From positions 124,001 through 188,000 of the forward strand of contig NW_008805073.1 in NCBI RefSeq assembly GCF_000004825.1: a stretch of 64,000 nt of DNA, in the 5' to 3' direction. The DNA is from Heterostelium album PN500. Taxonomy: Eukaryota; Evosea; Eumycetozoa; Acytosteliales; Acytosteliaceae. Positions 35,905-46,567 of the stretch are shown here, piece by piece. The position numbers and the translations under genes are program-made. The notes beneath the pieces were generated by a model. That model worked only from the letters and a program-made list of their open reading frames with translations. It had not been told where the DNA came from and made no database searches. Positions within the stretch are counted from its first letter, which is position 1, and each line of letters opens with the position of its first letter.

Positions 35905-37039
35905 TTAACCCATATGCATTTCATTTGTATCTTGTTGTGCTACTATGTAGAATTCAACTAGATGAGGAAACTTTTTCTCTTCGGTCATTATGAAATGTTG
36001 GAAATTCAGTAGACCTGCTGCATTCATTGTGATTCTTGTTTTATTGGTGACTGCCAATGCTTTGATGGCAGGCTGTATCAAAGCCAAAGGGAAGCTATAG
36101 GTTATAGTCGGTTTGTTACACTCTTTGTATTCAAACAGCTCCTCACCATACTCCACCTGAAACGATCCTGCCGATCCATTGGTTGTCAATCTAAACATCG
36201 GTGGATTCGGTGCCTGTTGTGTTGGAACTGGATTTGAAATCCAAATATTAACAGATTGTGATGAATAATCGATTTCTCCAAATGCTTCCAATAAGTTTTC
36301 AGCCTATAACAAAAAAAATAATCATTAATGAATGTGTCTTACGTGAAGATCTTCTTACGTTATTTACTACTACTACTTACTGAAACTAATAAACGATTGA
36401 AAGGTGCACAGTCAATGTCGAACTCAAGTGGTGCATCACAATTCATGGTTTTAAGTGAGCAACTGGTTTGTGTTGCGTTCTCCTCGAGGAGTACGGTGAA
36501 TGGTTGGCCTGAACGTTGGATGATGGTGATCGCTGTGTAGGCAGAGCTGTTGTTCCCACTGAATATATTGAGACAATCCATGAGAATCGACAAATTGATC
36601 TTAAAGATGATCGATTCTTCATTGGGTGGTGGGTTAAACATATAGGTTGCAAAAAGACTCGCTTTCAACTGTGCGGTAGCTTGAAATTGTTTACCACACT
36701 CCACCGTAAATGTTATACCCGAATGTGATAGTGTTACAATTGCTAATTGCTGTAATTCGAACAACAACAAATTTTGATTAGTTTGTTTGTTAATAATAGA
36801 CTCTTTCTTTTTTTAATAATCAATCTTATCTATATATTATTATGACATACTTGAGTATCTTTCTTTTTAAATTCATCACTCTTATTCTTTAGTAATATAG
36901 TTTGTAAAACCGATGCAATCACTCTTGCATTATCGTATTTCGCTACCAAGTTTGCATCTTCCACCTGTGAAGTTGTGCCTGTACCACTATAGTTTGTTGA
37001 TGACATATTTACACCAGATGTAGCTGAATGATCTGACAT
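35905..37039 (-). CDS. rad1: RAD1 checkpoint clamp subunit (9-1-1 complex)
   Basis: Three exons, complement(35905..36303, 36381..36749, 36851..37039), all phase 0, encode 318 residues. RAD1 forms a PCNA-like ring with RAD9 and HUS1 that is loaded at damaged DNA and activates ATR signalling. Homologous blocks to human RAD1 (282 aa): DNARVIASVLQTI, VTLSHSGITFTVECGKQFQA, FKINLSILMDCLNIFSG, PFTVLLEENA, LEAFGEIDYSSQSVNIWIS, MFRLTTNGSAGSFQVEY and the terminal FPHLVEFYIVAQQD. The additional length is an N-terminal Ser/Thr-rich stretch of about 25 residues and loop insertions. It shares a 384 bp divergent promoter region with the SARAF-like gene. Confidence 0.9.
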
Positions 37040-37423
37040 TTTAACTATTATATATTAGTTATTGATAAAATAAATAAAAATAAAACTAAAATCATTCCCA
37101 AATTAAAAATTTATAACAGATCATTTTTTGAATTCAAAAATTTTCTAAGAAAAAAAAAAATATTTATTTCTCATTAAATATATATTTTTTTTTTTTGGGA
37201 AATGTTTATAACAATAATAAACAAGTAAATGCTTTGAAAAAGAGAATATGTATTATTTAATTTATTAAAAATTCTTTTTACTTATTACTTTATTTTTTTT
37301 TTTGTTTTTCATTGAAATTATTAAAACAAACATTTTTTTTTAATGATTACTATTAAATTTTTGTGTTTTTTGTAATAAATTCGAATATCAATTAGTTGTA
37401 GATGATCTAGTAGATCAAATTAA
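37040..37423. promoter_or_regulatory. Divergent promoter between rad1 and the SARAF-like gene
   Basis: 384 bases of almost pure A/T with long A and T tracts. It must contain both start regions. No specific site recognised. Confidence 0.4.
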
Positions 37424-38273
37424 ATGGAAAACAGATCTATTACTAGTAAAGTAAGATCTAATAATAATTATAATAATAATACAGGAAATATATTTTTAGT
37501 TATTAGTTTGTTTCTACTTTTAAATGTGTGGTCTGTAGATGCAGGTGCACACAATGCGCCGGTGCTTCGATTCTCAAAGAATCTGATGACTCTGCCAAAT
37601 GCAGAGCGATTACAACTCGGTTGTGTTGGTGGCACTGCAAAATCAACCAATGAAGAGCCAAACTATATATTCTGTGTATCTACCGAAGATGATATATTCA
37701 GTCCTAAAGGTAATCCTATGTACACATAAATCTAAATCTAAATCTAAATCTAAGCTATAATAGCTAACACTATTTTATTTGTAGCCAAGTACAAATGTCA
37801 AAATCCTAACCCATCAGGTTCATCTACTACATCACACTTTAATGTTGTTTGTAAAAGAGATAAGTATGTTCTTTGCTATAAAATAGCACTGGAATTAATG
37901 AACTAATCTTACCTCTAACCTTATTACCTATAGAAACGATTTTAAAGAATATACATTTGGAGATGAGTATGTTATCTCCTCTATTTTGTTTAACAACTAA
38001 TTACTAACAACATAAAAAAACTATTAATCATTTAAATAGTCATCCTTGTTATCTTGAATATCATGTTGATTGGATTCAATGGAATCAAAGTATGTATACT
38101 ATATTATAAAATGATATTAGATAGTTTGATGATTAAAGGTTTACGTTAACATATTCACTAAACATTTCACTATATATATATATATAGTTAGGGTTATAGG
38201 TTGGGGAATATTAGGAATGATTTTCTTTTATTTATTCTTAAAGAGAGCCAATAATTCTTTCTACCAATCGTAA
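37424..38273 (+). CDS. Type I membrane protein, possibly SARAF-like
   Basis: Five exons (37424..37709, 37785..37863, 37934..37966, 38040..38089, 38188..38273) encode 177 residues. An uncleaved or late-cleaved signal sequence (NIFLVISLFLLLNVWSVDAG) is followed by a luminal domain with Cys at LQLGCVGGTAK, FCVST, YKCQNP, VVCKRDK and HPCYLEYHVDW. A single helix (VIGWGILGMIFFYLFL) and a short basic tail close the protein. The order CVGGTA, W/V-x-C-K, YxFG and C-x-LEY-x-xD resembles SARAF, the ER regulator of store-operated calcium entry, but SARAF has a longer cytosolic tail and the match is partial. The smallest exon is 33 nt. Exon joins all keep frame and use GT-AG sites. Confidence 0.65.
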
Positions 38274-38360
38274 TGTATCATAAAATCATTTTATAATTAA
38301 TTATCGTAACTAATATTTTCATCTATATAATATTGAATGATATGAATATTAAATTATAGC

Positions 38361-38504
38361 ATGAACAATCCAATGTCATTCCCAAGAGAACCAACCAATC
38401 CAAAAGTATTTCTCATCTGTGGAGTAGTGATATCTCTAACTATTTTAGTATCGACCATTGTATTCATACTGCTTTGTCTTTTTATGTTTTCCGCGCAATT
38501 GTAA
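38361..38504 (+). CDS. 47-residue membrane micro-protein ORF
   Basis: An ORF with ATG at 38361 and TAA at 38502-38504. A 15-residue polar start (MNNPMSFPREPTNPK) precedes one strong hydrophobic helix (VFLICGVVISLTILVSTIVF). Base composition is much less AT-rich than flanking DNA. TATAG directly precedes the ATG, so this may be the second exon of a transcript with a non-coding first exon. It is not in frame as an alternative last exon of the preceding gene, as that splice would meet a stop at once. No family recognised. Confidence 0.45.
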   Translation: MNNPMSFPREPTNPKVFLICGVVISLTILVSTIVFILLCLFMFSAQL

Positions 38505-38708
38505 ATTTAAATAAAACTGATTCGACTAATTATCTAACATTTATAAATATAAACTTTAAATCAAACATGTTGCCGATGTTGTTGTTTTGATATAATTTAA
38601 AGATAAAAAAATGCATATTGCTCTGGGAGAAAGACAAAGAGATAATTAATCGTAATAATTGATCAAATTTAAAGATTTGCTTTGAAAATTTATTATAATA
38701 CTCTATAT

Positions 38709-40436
38709 TTATTTCGCATCAGTATGAATATATATACAATATGATGCAAATGATTCTTGTCGGAGAAAATCCTCAACTGTTTGCCAATTCTCATCACTGG
38801 ATTTACTTGATTTGAAGATGTGGATAATATTTGTATTTTGAATTTTCGAGAGTGAATCTACGAATCCCTTTCGAAAAGATTCCACCGAAAATTTGTTATC
38901 TTTATCTAAGCACACAATCGAGACAATCGAATGTTTTTTATCAAAGATATCTTTTTCCGTAATAAAATGGTTTCCAAGTTGTAACGATTCACCTTTTACA
39001 GAATCTTCATACATCGTTAGAATGCTGAGAAGAGAATAATTGTATGCTACAACATTGCACCGATCTTTGCAATACCATTGTTTACTACAGTCGACATAGT
39101 TAATCATTATTATTGGATCTAGACATCGTTGGTCACTCGTTATTTTATATCCCAATCTATGAAATATCTCTTTGTCGACGTTGTTTGTTCTTATGATATT
39201 GTTGGTGGTGACCATCTTGAGATATAGCTTTGATTCATAGATTCTCTGTGTATCGTAGATGTCTTCGAGTTGATATGGTTGTGTAGCTGAACTGATATCT
39301 TGAACTTCTCCAAATGATTTCACTCGACTGACTCCAACAGTATATCCACTGCTTTGTTTCTCTGATAGAATTAAAGATACAATTTGTAACTCTACTACTG
39401 GTAATGGTTGGTTAAATCGAGTAAGATTCGCTTTAACATTTGAATAATCTACTATTTTAGCATTTGTCGCCGGTGCAGATGAAGATTCGCTATTGCCATT
39501 AAGATATTTATCTACATTCACACTGCTGGGTGTTGGTATACTGGCTACCGTTAAATATTCTTCATTATCTGGTATGCCTAAAAGAATATTGTTTGTATCC
39601 TTATAGTATCCAATCGCTAGTAAATTGATTGTACTGTAATCGTTATATTCAAACCTATCAAAATGAAACATTTAGAAACACAAAGGAAACGAGGTATTAA
39701 TTCGAAATCGTTAGGACCTATCTCGGTTACAAAGTAGTGTTTATACTTACCAACCCTTTTTCTTTGATTTTGAACTATTATTAATGATTATATTGGATGA
39801 AGACCTGATTAGAACGCCTCCAGCACCACTAGAAAACGATTTAACAAAGAATCGTTTTATATCGTCGACGGTGGCACCTTTGTTGTAATCGATTCGCGCT
39901 GACTCTACAACCTTGATTCTCTCTTTCGTTTCATTGATGTTGTTCTGCAGAATATTCAGTCTCTCGTAAAGCGGTGTATCTAATAGTGTTTCTTCGCAAA
40001 GCTGATAGATATCAAAGAGAAAAACCATCAATTGTAAACCATCTTTACGTTTTTTCACTAGATTCTCCGGTCCCAAAACTCTTGAATCCGAACCTCTTGT
40101 ATCGACGACAACTACGACACCATCCACTATACAGCTATCGACCAGACAACTTTTGATGTGCGGTGTGATCTCTTCGACGATCCACGCTTTCGTTGGTTTA
40201 TTTGGTTTTCCATAGCAATTGACTGAATCTTGCTCTTTGTTGAAATCAATTATTATTCTTTCTCCATCATACTTTGATTGCACGGTCATATCGACAAATG
40301 TATCCTCGTCCAAATTTCTAATCTCCAGTGGAATAGTTGGGTTTACTGAGAAGAAAAAAACAAACAATGTTAACAAAATATAATAGAAAGTATTCCAATA
40401 ATATAAATACATACTAATAAGTTTATTTTGTGACAT
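38709..40436 (-). CDS. Degenerate ATP-dependent DNA ligase-like protein
   Basis: Three exons, complement(38709..39654, 39751..40345, 40415..40436), encode 520 residues. Residues ~15-205 resemble the adenylation domain of ATP-dependent DNA ligases: motif I SKYDGER (Lys32 would be the AMP-accepting residue), FLFDIY at 116-121 and GGVLIRS at 183-189. Key residues differ from active ligases: the motif III DGE is DGV (82-84), the motif IV EGVM/EGL is GGVL, and the KxK of motif V is absent after GW (205-206). The large N-terminal DNA-binding domain is also missing, since the protein starts almost at motif I. The C-terminal 310 residues are unrecognised; one stretch (CNVVAYNYSLLSILTMYED) is mildly BRCT-like. 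Intact frames over three exons argue for a functional, perhaps non-catalytic, protein. Confidence 0.7.
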
Positions 40437-41133
40437 TTTAAACGTATTCCTTAAAGGTAGTGTATTTCTTTAAGTGTACCTTTTAATATTATACAGCATC
40501 TTCTACATAAGTTGACAACCATGAATTTTTTCAAAAACCAATTTCTTTATGATTTATTTCTGCAAATAAAAAAAAATCGAAAGGTACACAATAATATCTC
40601 TCCTTTATTAAGAAATTTGAAAGAGGTGCACCAGTTTCAATAATATTTCCAGAACTCTTGGATTTGTATTCCTTTTTGTTTAATACAATTATTTAAAGAC
40701 TAAATTACCTTTATCTTGATATACTTTTATTTTCACCTATCTCAATACAAAATTATTACTATTATAAATTCAAATCACTTCTTTCTTAAGGCACGAAATT
40801 TGATTGATGGGAAACTGGTTTAATTGATATTTTTCTAGAGCTCTCTCCAGATTTATATTCACTTTTTGATTAATTCAATAAAAAGATTTCAATATCTAGC
40901 AAAGTTGTATAGTTTTATCTCTATCTACTATTTCAATAATACACTTTATTATATTCTGTCACGATGTTGAAAATAATAAGTGATGATGATCATCGATGTA
41001 TGTCTGATTTTATTTTTTTATTTTTTGTGAATGACACAACGATTTGCGTGAACAATGAATGATCAAAAAAAATAAAATAAAAACGAAACATTTGTAATTC
41101 ATTTAATTGAAAGAGTTTATTTATTTATATAAA
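40437..41133. promoter_or_regulatory. Divergent region between the ligase-like and HSP10 genes
   Basis: 697 bases. It holds two diverged copies of an ~75 bp segment (40611-40685 and 40794-40875; see repeat entry) and a heat-shock-element-like half pair, TTCCAGAA, at 40647-40654. The latter is ~480 bases from the HSP10 start, so the link is weak. Confidence 0.4.
40611..40875 (+). repeat. Two diverged tandem copies of an ~75 bp segment, possibly a decayed exon
   Basis: Copy A (40611-40685) and copy B (40794-40875) both read GAAATTTGA ... GTTT-AAT-ATATTT--C-AGA-CTCT ... ATTT-TATTC-CTTTTTG-TTAAT with several mismatches and small gaps. In copy A one plus frame reads FERGAPVSIIFPELLDLYSF. In copy B the same part reads LIDIFLELSPDLYSLFD with a stop after. 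This looks like a decayed duplicated coding piece rather than a regulatory repeat. Confidence 0.45.
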
Positions 41134-41544
41134 ATGGTAATTAATTAAATTGTGAATCATTATTTAAATACTATTTAGAGATTATTTTATTAATTATGAT
41201 TGTTATTGTTAACTTAACACAAACACACAATAAAACAACAGTCAGCAATCAAATCATTTAAACCATTGTTTGATCGTGTTTTGGTTCAAAGACTCAACAA
41301 GTCAGAGTTGAAGACATTGGGAGGTATCTACTTGCCAGAGAAGGTATCAAACAAAGTAAACGAAGGTGTAGTCATCGAAGTCGGAACTGGAAGAAGAACT
41401 GCTAGCGGTGGATTTGTACAACCATTTTTGAAGAAGGGTGATCGTATCTTACTCAACGATGTCTTTGGTGAGAAGATCAACGTAGACGGTATCGATTGTG
41501 AAGTCATCAACGAAAATGAAATCTTGGGTTTCGTCGAAAAGTAA
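41134..41544 (+). CDS. hspE: Mitochondrial 10 kDa chaperonin (HSP10/GroES)
   Basis: Two exons (41134..41136, 41242..41544) encode 101 residues. HSP10 caps the HSP60 chamber in mitochondria. The protein begins MSAIKSFKPLFDRVLVQRL. GGIYLPEK, EGVVIEVGTGRR and KKGDRILLNDVFGEKI mark the GroES fold, with GGIYLPEKVSN as the mobile loop side. The acceptor must be ACAG at 41238-41241 to keep frame. The preceding ATG followed directly by GTAATT at 41134 then makes the first coding exon just the start codon. This is the simplest solution, but the 5' exon could differ. Length fits the family (about 100). Confidence 0.92.
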
Positions 41545-41789
41545 ACTATATATAAAATAATAAATAATAATAAACATTTAGATAAAAGAAAAAGAATAGC
41601 AATCTTCTTATTTTAAGAATACAATACCACACAGTTCAGTTTATTATCACTTGATAAAGAGGATAATATCATTCATAAGTTTCAAGAACTTTAGCGTGAT
41701 TGACTGTTTTTAATCAACGCCAAAACAACATAACTTTAGATTCAGATATACCAAAATAATATGAAATATAAGTAGGTTAATGTATCTGT

Positions 41790-42036
41790 ATCAAACTTTC
41801 TGTGAACAAAAGTTGCAAGAGAATCTTGATAACAACCATCTAAAGTTTTTTGAAACAATCGACAATTATTATGTACAGAATTCACTAAATATAAGGTCGA
41901 CCCTCTTGAACAGTTGTTTGAACAGGAGAAGAGATCTAGTGATCCAAATTACTCTGGTGGTGGTGGTGGTGGTAGTGGAGGTGGAGGTGTTGGTAATGGC
42001 GGTGTTGGCGGTGTTAATGGTTCAAACAATGGATAA
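41790..42036 (+). pseudogene. Fragment with Gly-rich tail; gene relic or unresolved small gene
   Basis: One frame reads CEQKLQENLDNNHLKFFETI up to about 41890, then another frame reads KVDPLEQLFEQEKRSSDPNY followed by a run of Gly/Val/Asn to a TAA at 42034-42036. Both halves look protein-like and are less AT-rich than flanks. Between them lies a 23-base GTACAG...TAAG stretch, which if removed would join frames, but this is far shorter than any dictyostelid intron I know. It lacks a clear start. It is most likely the 3' end of a decayed gene. No family recognised. Confidence 0.4.
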
Positions 42037-42115
42037 TAATTGGATTCTTCAGGTACTAATTACTATAATTAAAAGTATAATAATATTTAATGTTTTGTTT
42101 TTTTTTTTATTGTAT

Positions 42116-43057
42116 TTAATGAAGATTCATCTTTTTCAATTCTTCCAACTCTGGGGTGTTTTCTGGGGTCAAGTTGGCCATGAATTCGACTTGTGTTGAC
42201 ATGGCGGTCTTGAGTTTCTCCTCTTCGGTACGTGTGTCGGTCTCGACGATTCCGTACTCGTCTCCGAGAACCTTCATCTTATCTTTGTACCAACGGAGAA
42301 CCTTGAAAAAGTCAGAGTGCATCTCCAACATCTTCTTACGCTTGTTGATGGCAGCTGGATCTTCGACCATGTTCTTCTTGACGTAGTCGAGATCGGCTTC
42401 CAACTCTGAGATGACGTGTTGTTGACGTGGCAACTCTGTGTTGAACTTGGACATCACTTCGATTTGTGCCTCGATCAAATCCTTCTCGATGTTGTGGTAC
42501 TGACGGAGACGACCGTCGAGCGATGCGCTGAAAAAGTCTTGTGACTCCTGGAGGTTGTAGGTGATCTCGTCCAAACCGGATTTGTAATAGGTGTATTGCT
42601 CACGGGTCAGTTGTTCGGGTGGAACGACGGTGATCTTGAGATCCATCTTGAGGTGATTGACGCAGTAATCGTCGAGACCGGCTTCGAGCCACTTGGTGAC
42701 GTCGACGATACCGTTGGACCACACGTAGAGATCACGGTACTCTTTGGATTTGGCGGCGAATTTGGTCTTCATTCCGACGAGTTTCTCACGCTCTTCGTTC
42801 AACTCGATCTCGTATTCACGACGCTTTGGATGCAATGGGAATTTGGCGAGCGATTCCAATTGCGCTTTGATCATGTCTTCGTCGTCGGTAACCTTTTTCA
42901 ACTCGGCCTCAAAGAACTCGGCTTGTTGCAACTTGGTAGCGGAACCACCTTCGTAGAACTTGGTCATGATCTTCATGACTCTCTTTAATTTCTTATACTC
43001 TTGAACTGTTGGAGTATCATTAATATAATCTATATCATCTGGTACGTTTCCGTGCAT
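42116..43057 (-). CDS. Coiled-coil protein of unknown function
   Basis: A single exon encodes 313 residues, rich in Glu, Lys and Leu, with long predicted helices. Heptad-like stretches are at about 45-105 (KLQQAEFFEAELKKV onward) and 180-260 (DGRLRQYHNIEKDLIEAQIE onward). A short non-coiled segment in the middle has conserved-looking aromatic residues (YVWSNGIVDVTKWLEAG). Codon use is GC-rich, like CCT7, suggesting high expression. No signal peptide or membrane helix. I do not recognise the family; a cytoskeletal or scaffold role is only a guess. It diverges from the PPR gene. Confidence 0.75.
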   Translation of the reverse strand: MHGNVPDDIDYINDTPTVQEYKKLKRVMKIMTKFYEGGSATKLQQAEFFEAELKKVTDDEDMIKAQLESLAKFPLHPKRREYEIELNEEREKLVGMKTKFAAKSKEYRDLYVWSNGIVDVTKWLEAGLDDYCVNHLKMDLKITVVPPEQLTREQYTYYKSGLDEITYNLQESQDFFSASLDGRLRQYHNIEKDLIEAQIEVMSKFNTELPRQQHVISELEADLDYVKKNMVEDPAAINKRKKMLEMHSDFFKVLRWYKDKMKVLGDEYGIVETDTRTEEEKLKTAMSTQVEFMANLTPENTPELEELKKMNLH

Positions 43058-43650
43058 CTTTTAATTATTATATATATATTATATTAAACAAAAAAAAAAA
43101 AGTAAATAAAATATTATTATTGGTGAAAATGAAATGAAAAGTTCTTCAGATTTTTGAATAATAACAATCGAGGTATTTTGCTAACATGCAATAACCAATA
43201 GGGTCGCCCACCTAATTTGGTCGAAATCATAAAAGTTTCGTTTTTTTTTTTAACAATTTTTTAATTTTTTAATTTTTTTTATCCAAAGTTTTTTTGTCGA
43301 CAATCTATTGAATCTATCGTTTTTTTTGCTATTACTCAAAAAAATTGGAATGTTTAAGTTTGATTTGATTTGATTAGTTATCTCCATAATTATTTCCCTC
43401 TATTTATTTATCTATTTCGATAATTGATCAATGATTGATACACAATAACCTTTCAAGTAGATATAGAAAAAACAAAAAAAAAAATATTGAAAAACAAAAA
43501 GTAAAATCGTTTTTTTTTTATTTTAATCCAAATTCATTCATTCGTTTTAGTTTGAATTTATTTTATTTTATTTATTTTATTTAGTTCAATTTCATTTCAG
43601 ATTTAATACAAGTATCAACAAATCTAAGCAAAGATAAAGAGAGAGTGATA
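43058..43650. promoter_or_regulatory. Divergent promoter region
   Basis: 593 bases between the coiled-coil and PPR genes, with long T tracts. A GC-richer patch (about 43195-43220, GGGTCGCCCACC) stands out and might be a promoter element. No exon seen. Confidence 0.35.
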
Positions 43651-45981
43651 ATGTCATCAGCAGTATCATCACTGAGAGGATTGAGCCGTCAACTATTAAG
43701 AAATGAAAACAGTCATCATCATAGAGCAGTACTGCCTTTAATTAGACAGTATAATCACAATCACAAAATATATACAACCAACCAAAGCATAGCTATCAGA
43801 TCATACAGTACCAATAATAGCGATATAGAGAAAACATCAAATCCAAGAAAGATTTCTTTTAAAAAGAAATCAGAATCACCAGAATCACCAGAATCATCGA
43901 ACAACGATTCAAATGAATTATTATTTGAAACAAGTAGAAATAATAATAATAAAAAAAGTAGAAGAAACAATAAAAAAGAAGAAGAAATAATTTTAAATGA
44001 TAATGAATATATTGAAAATAGTAATAGCAATAATAATAGTAGTAGTAGTAACAATAGTAATAATAATAATTTAATAGAAACAAATAACAATAGAAATAAA
44101 ATAGTTTTTCAGAAAAAAGATAGTGAAAGTTTTATGGTCGACGCAAGTAGTATTAGAAAAAGCAATGAAGTAACATTGACAGAGGAAGAGAGAGAGGCTG
44201 CTAGATTGTTGCCTTCAACCACATCACCACTGTCTGACATTACAAAGAGTGCTGCCTATGACACAATGATGGAGTATCAGAAACAATTCCCAATCCTTGG
44301 TAAAGGAAAACAACATCTTTACAGCTTCAACACCAGTCCAGTTCCAGTCAAACAATATTTCACTGCCAACGAACTCAATTTTAAAAATGTCATTCGTTAT
44401 ATCAGTCGTATGGGTATTTCTGGACATCCTCAATTAGTACTTGATTGCGTTGATTATTTAGATGTATGTTCATATTCTTATTAACAATAGCCATATTGTT
44501 ATTATTGTTTTTTTCTAATCTTACTAATTTTGGAAAAACAAATTTATTTTATTATTTTTTTTTTTAGAAAGAAGACATTGTTATCAATCCATATATTTAT
44601 TCATTGATTTTGAGAGCATTGGGAATTGCTGGAGATGTAGAGAACAGTTTGAAGATATTCGAGCGATTGATGAGCGAAGGAATCAAGCCAACAGTACATA
44701 TGTTTGATGGTGTGATCAATGCCTATATGAATGCATCAAAGGTGGACGATGCTCTTCAGATTCTAAAGTCGATGGAGGAGAAATACAGTTTGGTTCCCGA
44801 TCATGTCAATTACACAACGTTGATACACGGTCTCGTTAGAAACGAAAAGGTCGATATGGCAATAGAGATGTTCTCCGACGCCAGAACCAAAGGAATGGAT
44901 CCAGACACTGTCACACTCTCTGTAATGATCGATGCATGTGCCAAAGACGACCGTGTAGAGAAAGCATTCAACTATTTCGACGAATTTAGATATCTTAATC
45001 TTCCACCCACCGAAGTAACATTTAATTCACTCATAAGTGCATGTTCAAAAAGAGCTGATAATTGTATGTAGAGAAAACAACAACATATCAATAATAGCTT
45101 AACTAACTATTTTTTTTTAAACCAGATTATTATTTAAAGGCATTTGAATTGTTCCAAGAGATGACATTATATAATTTCCAACCGGATATCATTACCTATA
45201 CATCGTTGATGCGTGCAGCTGCATATAGAGGTGAGATTCGTGTCGTGGAGAAACTGTATAAAGATATTCTCGAGAGAAAAGATCTTTTCCCACACAAACC
45301 TGACGAGCATGTTTTCTCGTTGATTCTCGGTGCCTATGCCAACAACATCAGAGACGATGTCAATCCCACTAAATTCAGAGCGAACCTCAAGCCAAACTTG
45401 GAGCGAGTCGAACAGATTTTCAAGGATGCACAACAGCTGATGGCAGGTCCCATCACTAAATATATAATCGATCAATACCTCAAGGCCTATGCATTCTCCA
45501 ACAAGATTACTACCACCGAGAAGATATTCAATGAGGTATACGCAGAACACAAAGTCGAACAAGATATCATTTCCTACAGTATCATGCTCAGTCTCTATTG
45601 CCACACACGTCGTTTCGAAAAGGCACAGAAACTCTTCCAAGATATGAGAGAAAAAGGAATAAAACCAGATTATAAATTATACAAGTAAGTAAAAATGATT
45701 ATAGGATATCAATAGAATTAAAGAAACTAATAAATCGATATCATTCGATTATTAATTTTAGGATCTTGTTATTTGGAACAACAAAAGTTGGTTATGCAAA
45801 TACATGTTTGAAATTGGCAAAGGAAATGGTTGGATTTGGTTTCCCACCGGAATCAAAAGATATGGATAAGATAGTAAAGAGATTTGCCGAGTACCCTGAA
45901 ATAGTAACTCAACTTCAATCATTGACTGTTTCAAGTAAAGCCGATGATTCTTATAACGCCAAACATCTATTTTATCAATAA
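43651..45981 (+). CDS. Pentatricopeptide-repeat (PPR) protein, probably mitochondrial
   Basis: Four exons (43651..44463, 44568..45063, 45126..45684, 45762..45981) encode 695 residues. PPR proteins bind organellar RNA in a base-specific way and act in its processing, stability or translation. The N-terminus is basic and Ser/Arg-rich (LRGLSRQLLRNENSHHHRA, later AIRSYSTNN) and fits a mitochondrial leader. Residues ~75-175 are Asn/Ser low complexity. PPR motifs of 35 residues follow, for example VHMFDGVINAYMNASKVDDA, NYTTLIHGLVRNEKVDMAIE, TVTLSVMIDACAKDDRVEKA and ISYSIMLSLYCHTRRFEKAQ, the typical P-type repeat. The start was set at 43651 because the codon three triplets upstream is GTG, not ATG. 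Confidence 0.87.
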
Positions 45982-46144
45982 AATATATTAAGAAATAGAA
46001 AAAGAAAAAGAAATGGAAAAGGAAACAATCGAATTTGAATAAGAAGAAATTGAAAACTTTGTTGTTAATTATTATCTTTAATTAATTACCAAAGTTTCAA
46101 TATTAATTTATTTGGAGGGGAGGTGTATTGATTTTTCTATTGTT

Positions 46145-46567
46145 TTAGATGGTATGGGTGGGAGCTGTTATTTCCATATACATCAAATACTTATAGTTTT
46201 GGATAACTTTGTCAATTTCTTGAATAAGTTGTTTATGGAGGACAAGTGACTCTTGTGTAGCCATACGAATGGTAGATTCTCTGAGTGTTATGTACTCATT
46301 GAGTAATCTTTGATAGAGCATGATTTGGATGTGTGAGTTGGTTCCAATCAATGGATGAATTTCATGGTCACAATGTAAAAGATTGACACACTTGAAACAA
46401 ATGGAAATCTCCAGGCAATCCATACAGAAAAATAGTATTTCATTGGAATAGCTTTTCTTACAACCATCATAACAAATAGTTTTATTTCTATTAAATCTAT
46501 CTATTTGTTTATAGAAATTATTATCTATTTTATAAATGATTGTATCTTTTGATTTCATTGTTTTCAA
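46145..46567 (-). CDS. Small B-box-type zinc-finger protein
   Basis: A single exon encodes 140 residues. Cys/His pairs are spaced as in a B-box: TICYDGCKK, LFFCMDCLEISICFKCVN, then LHCDHEIH. The remaining C-terminal 70 residues are helical and charged (MLYQRLLNEYITLRESTIRM). It resembles the N-terminal zinc finger of the larger B-box protein at 11418 without its repeats, so it is either a short family member or a truncated one. A second Met at residue 4 is an alternative start. Function unknown. Confidence 0.7.
   Translation of the reverse strand: MKTMKSKDTIIYKIDNNFYKQIDRFNRNKTICYDGCKKSYSNEILFFCMDCLEISICFKCVNLLHCDHEIHPLIGTNSHIQIMLYQRLLNEYITLRESTIRMATQESLVLHKQLIQEIDKVIQNYKYLMYMEITAPTHTI

Noticed and set aside
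40647-40654. Heat-shock-element-like TTCCAGAA near HSP10
   Set aside because: It is only a dyad half-site, ~480 bases away, and lies inside a diverged repeat. It does not support a heat-shock call.
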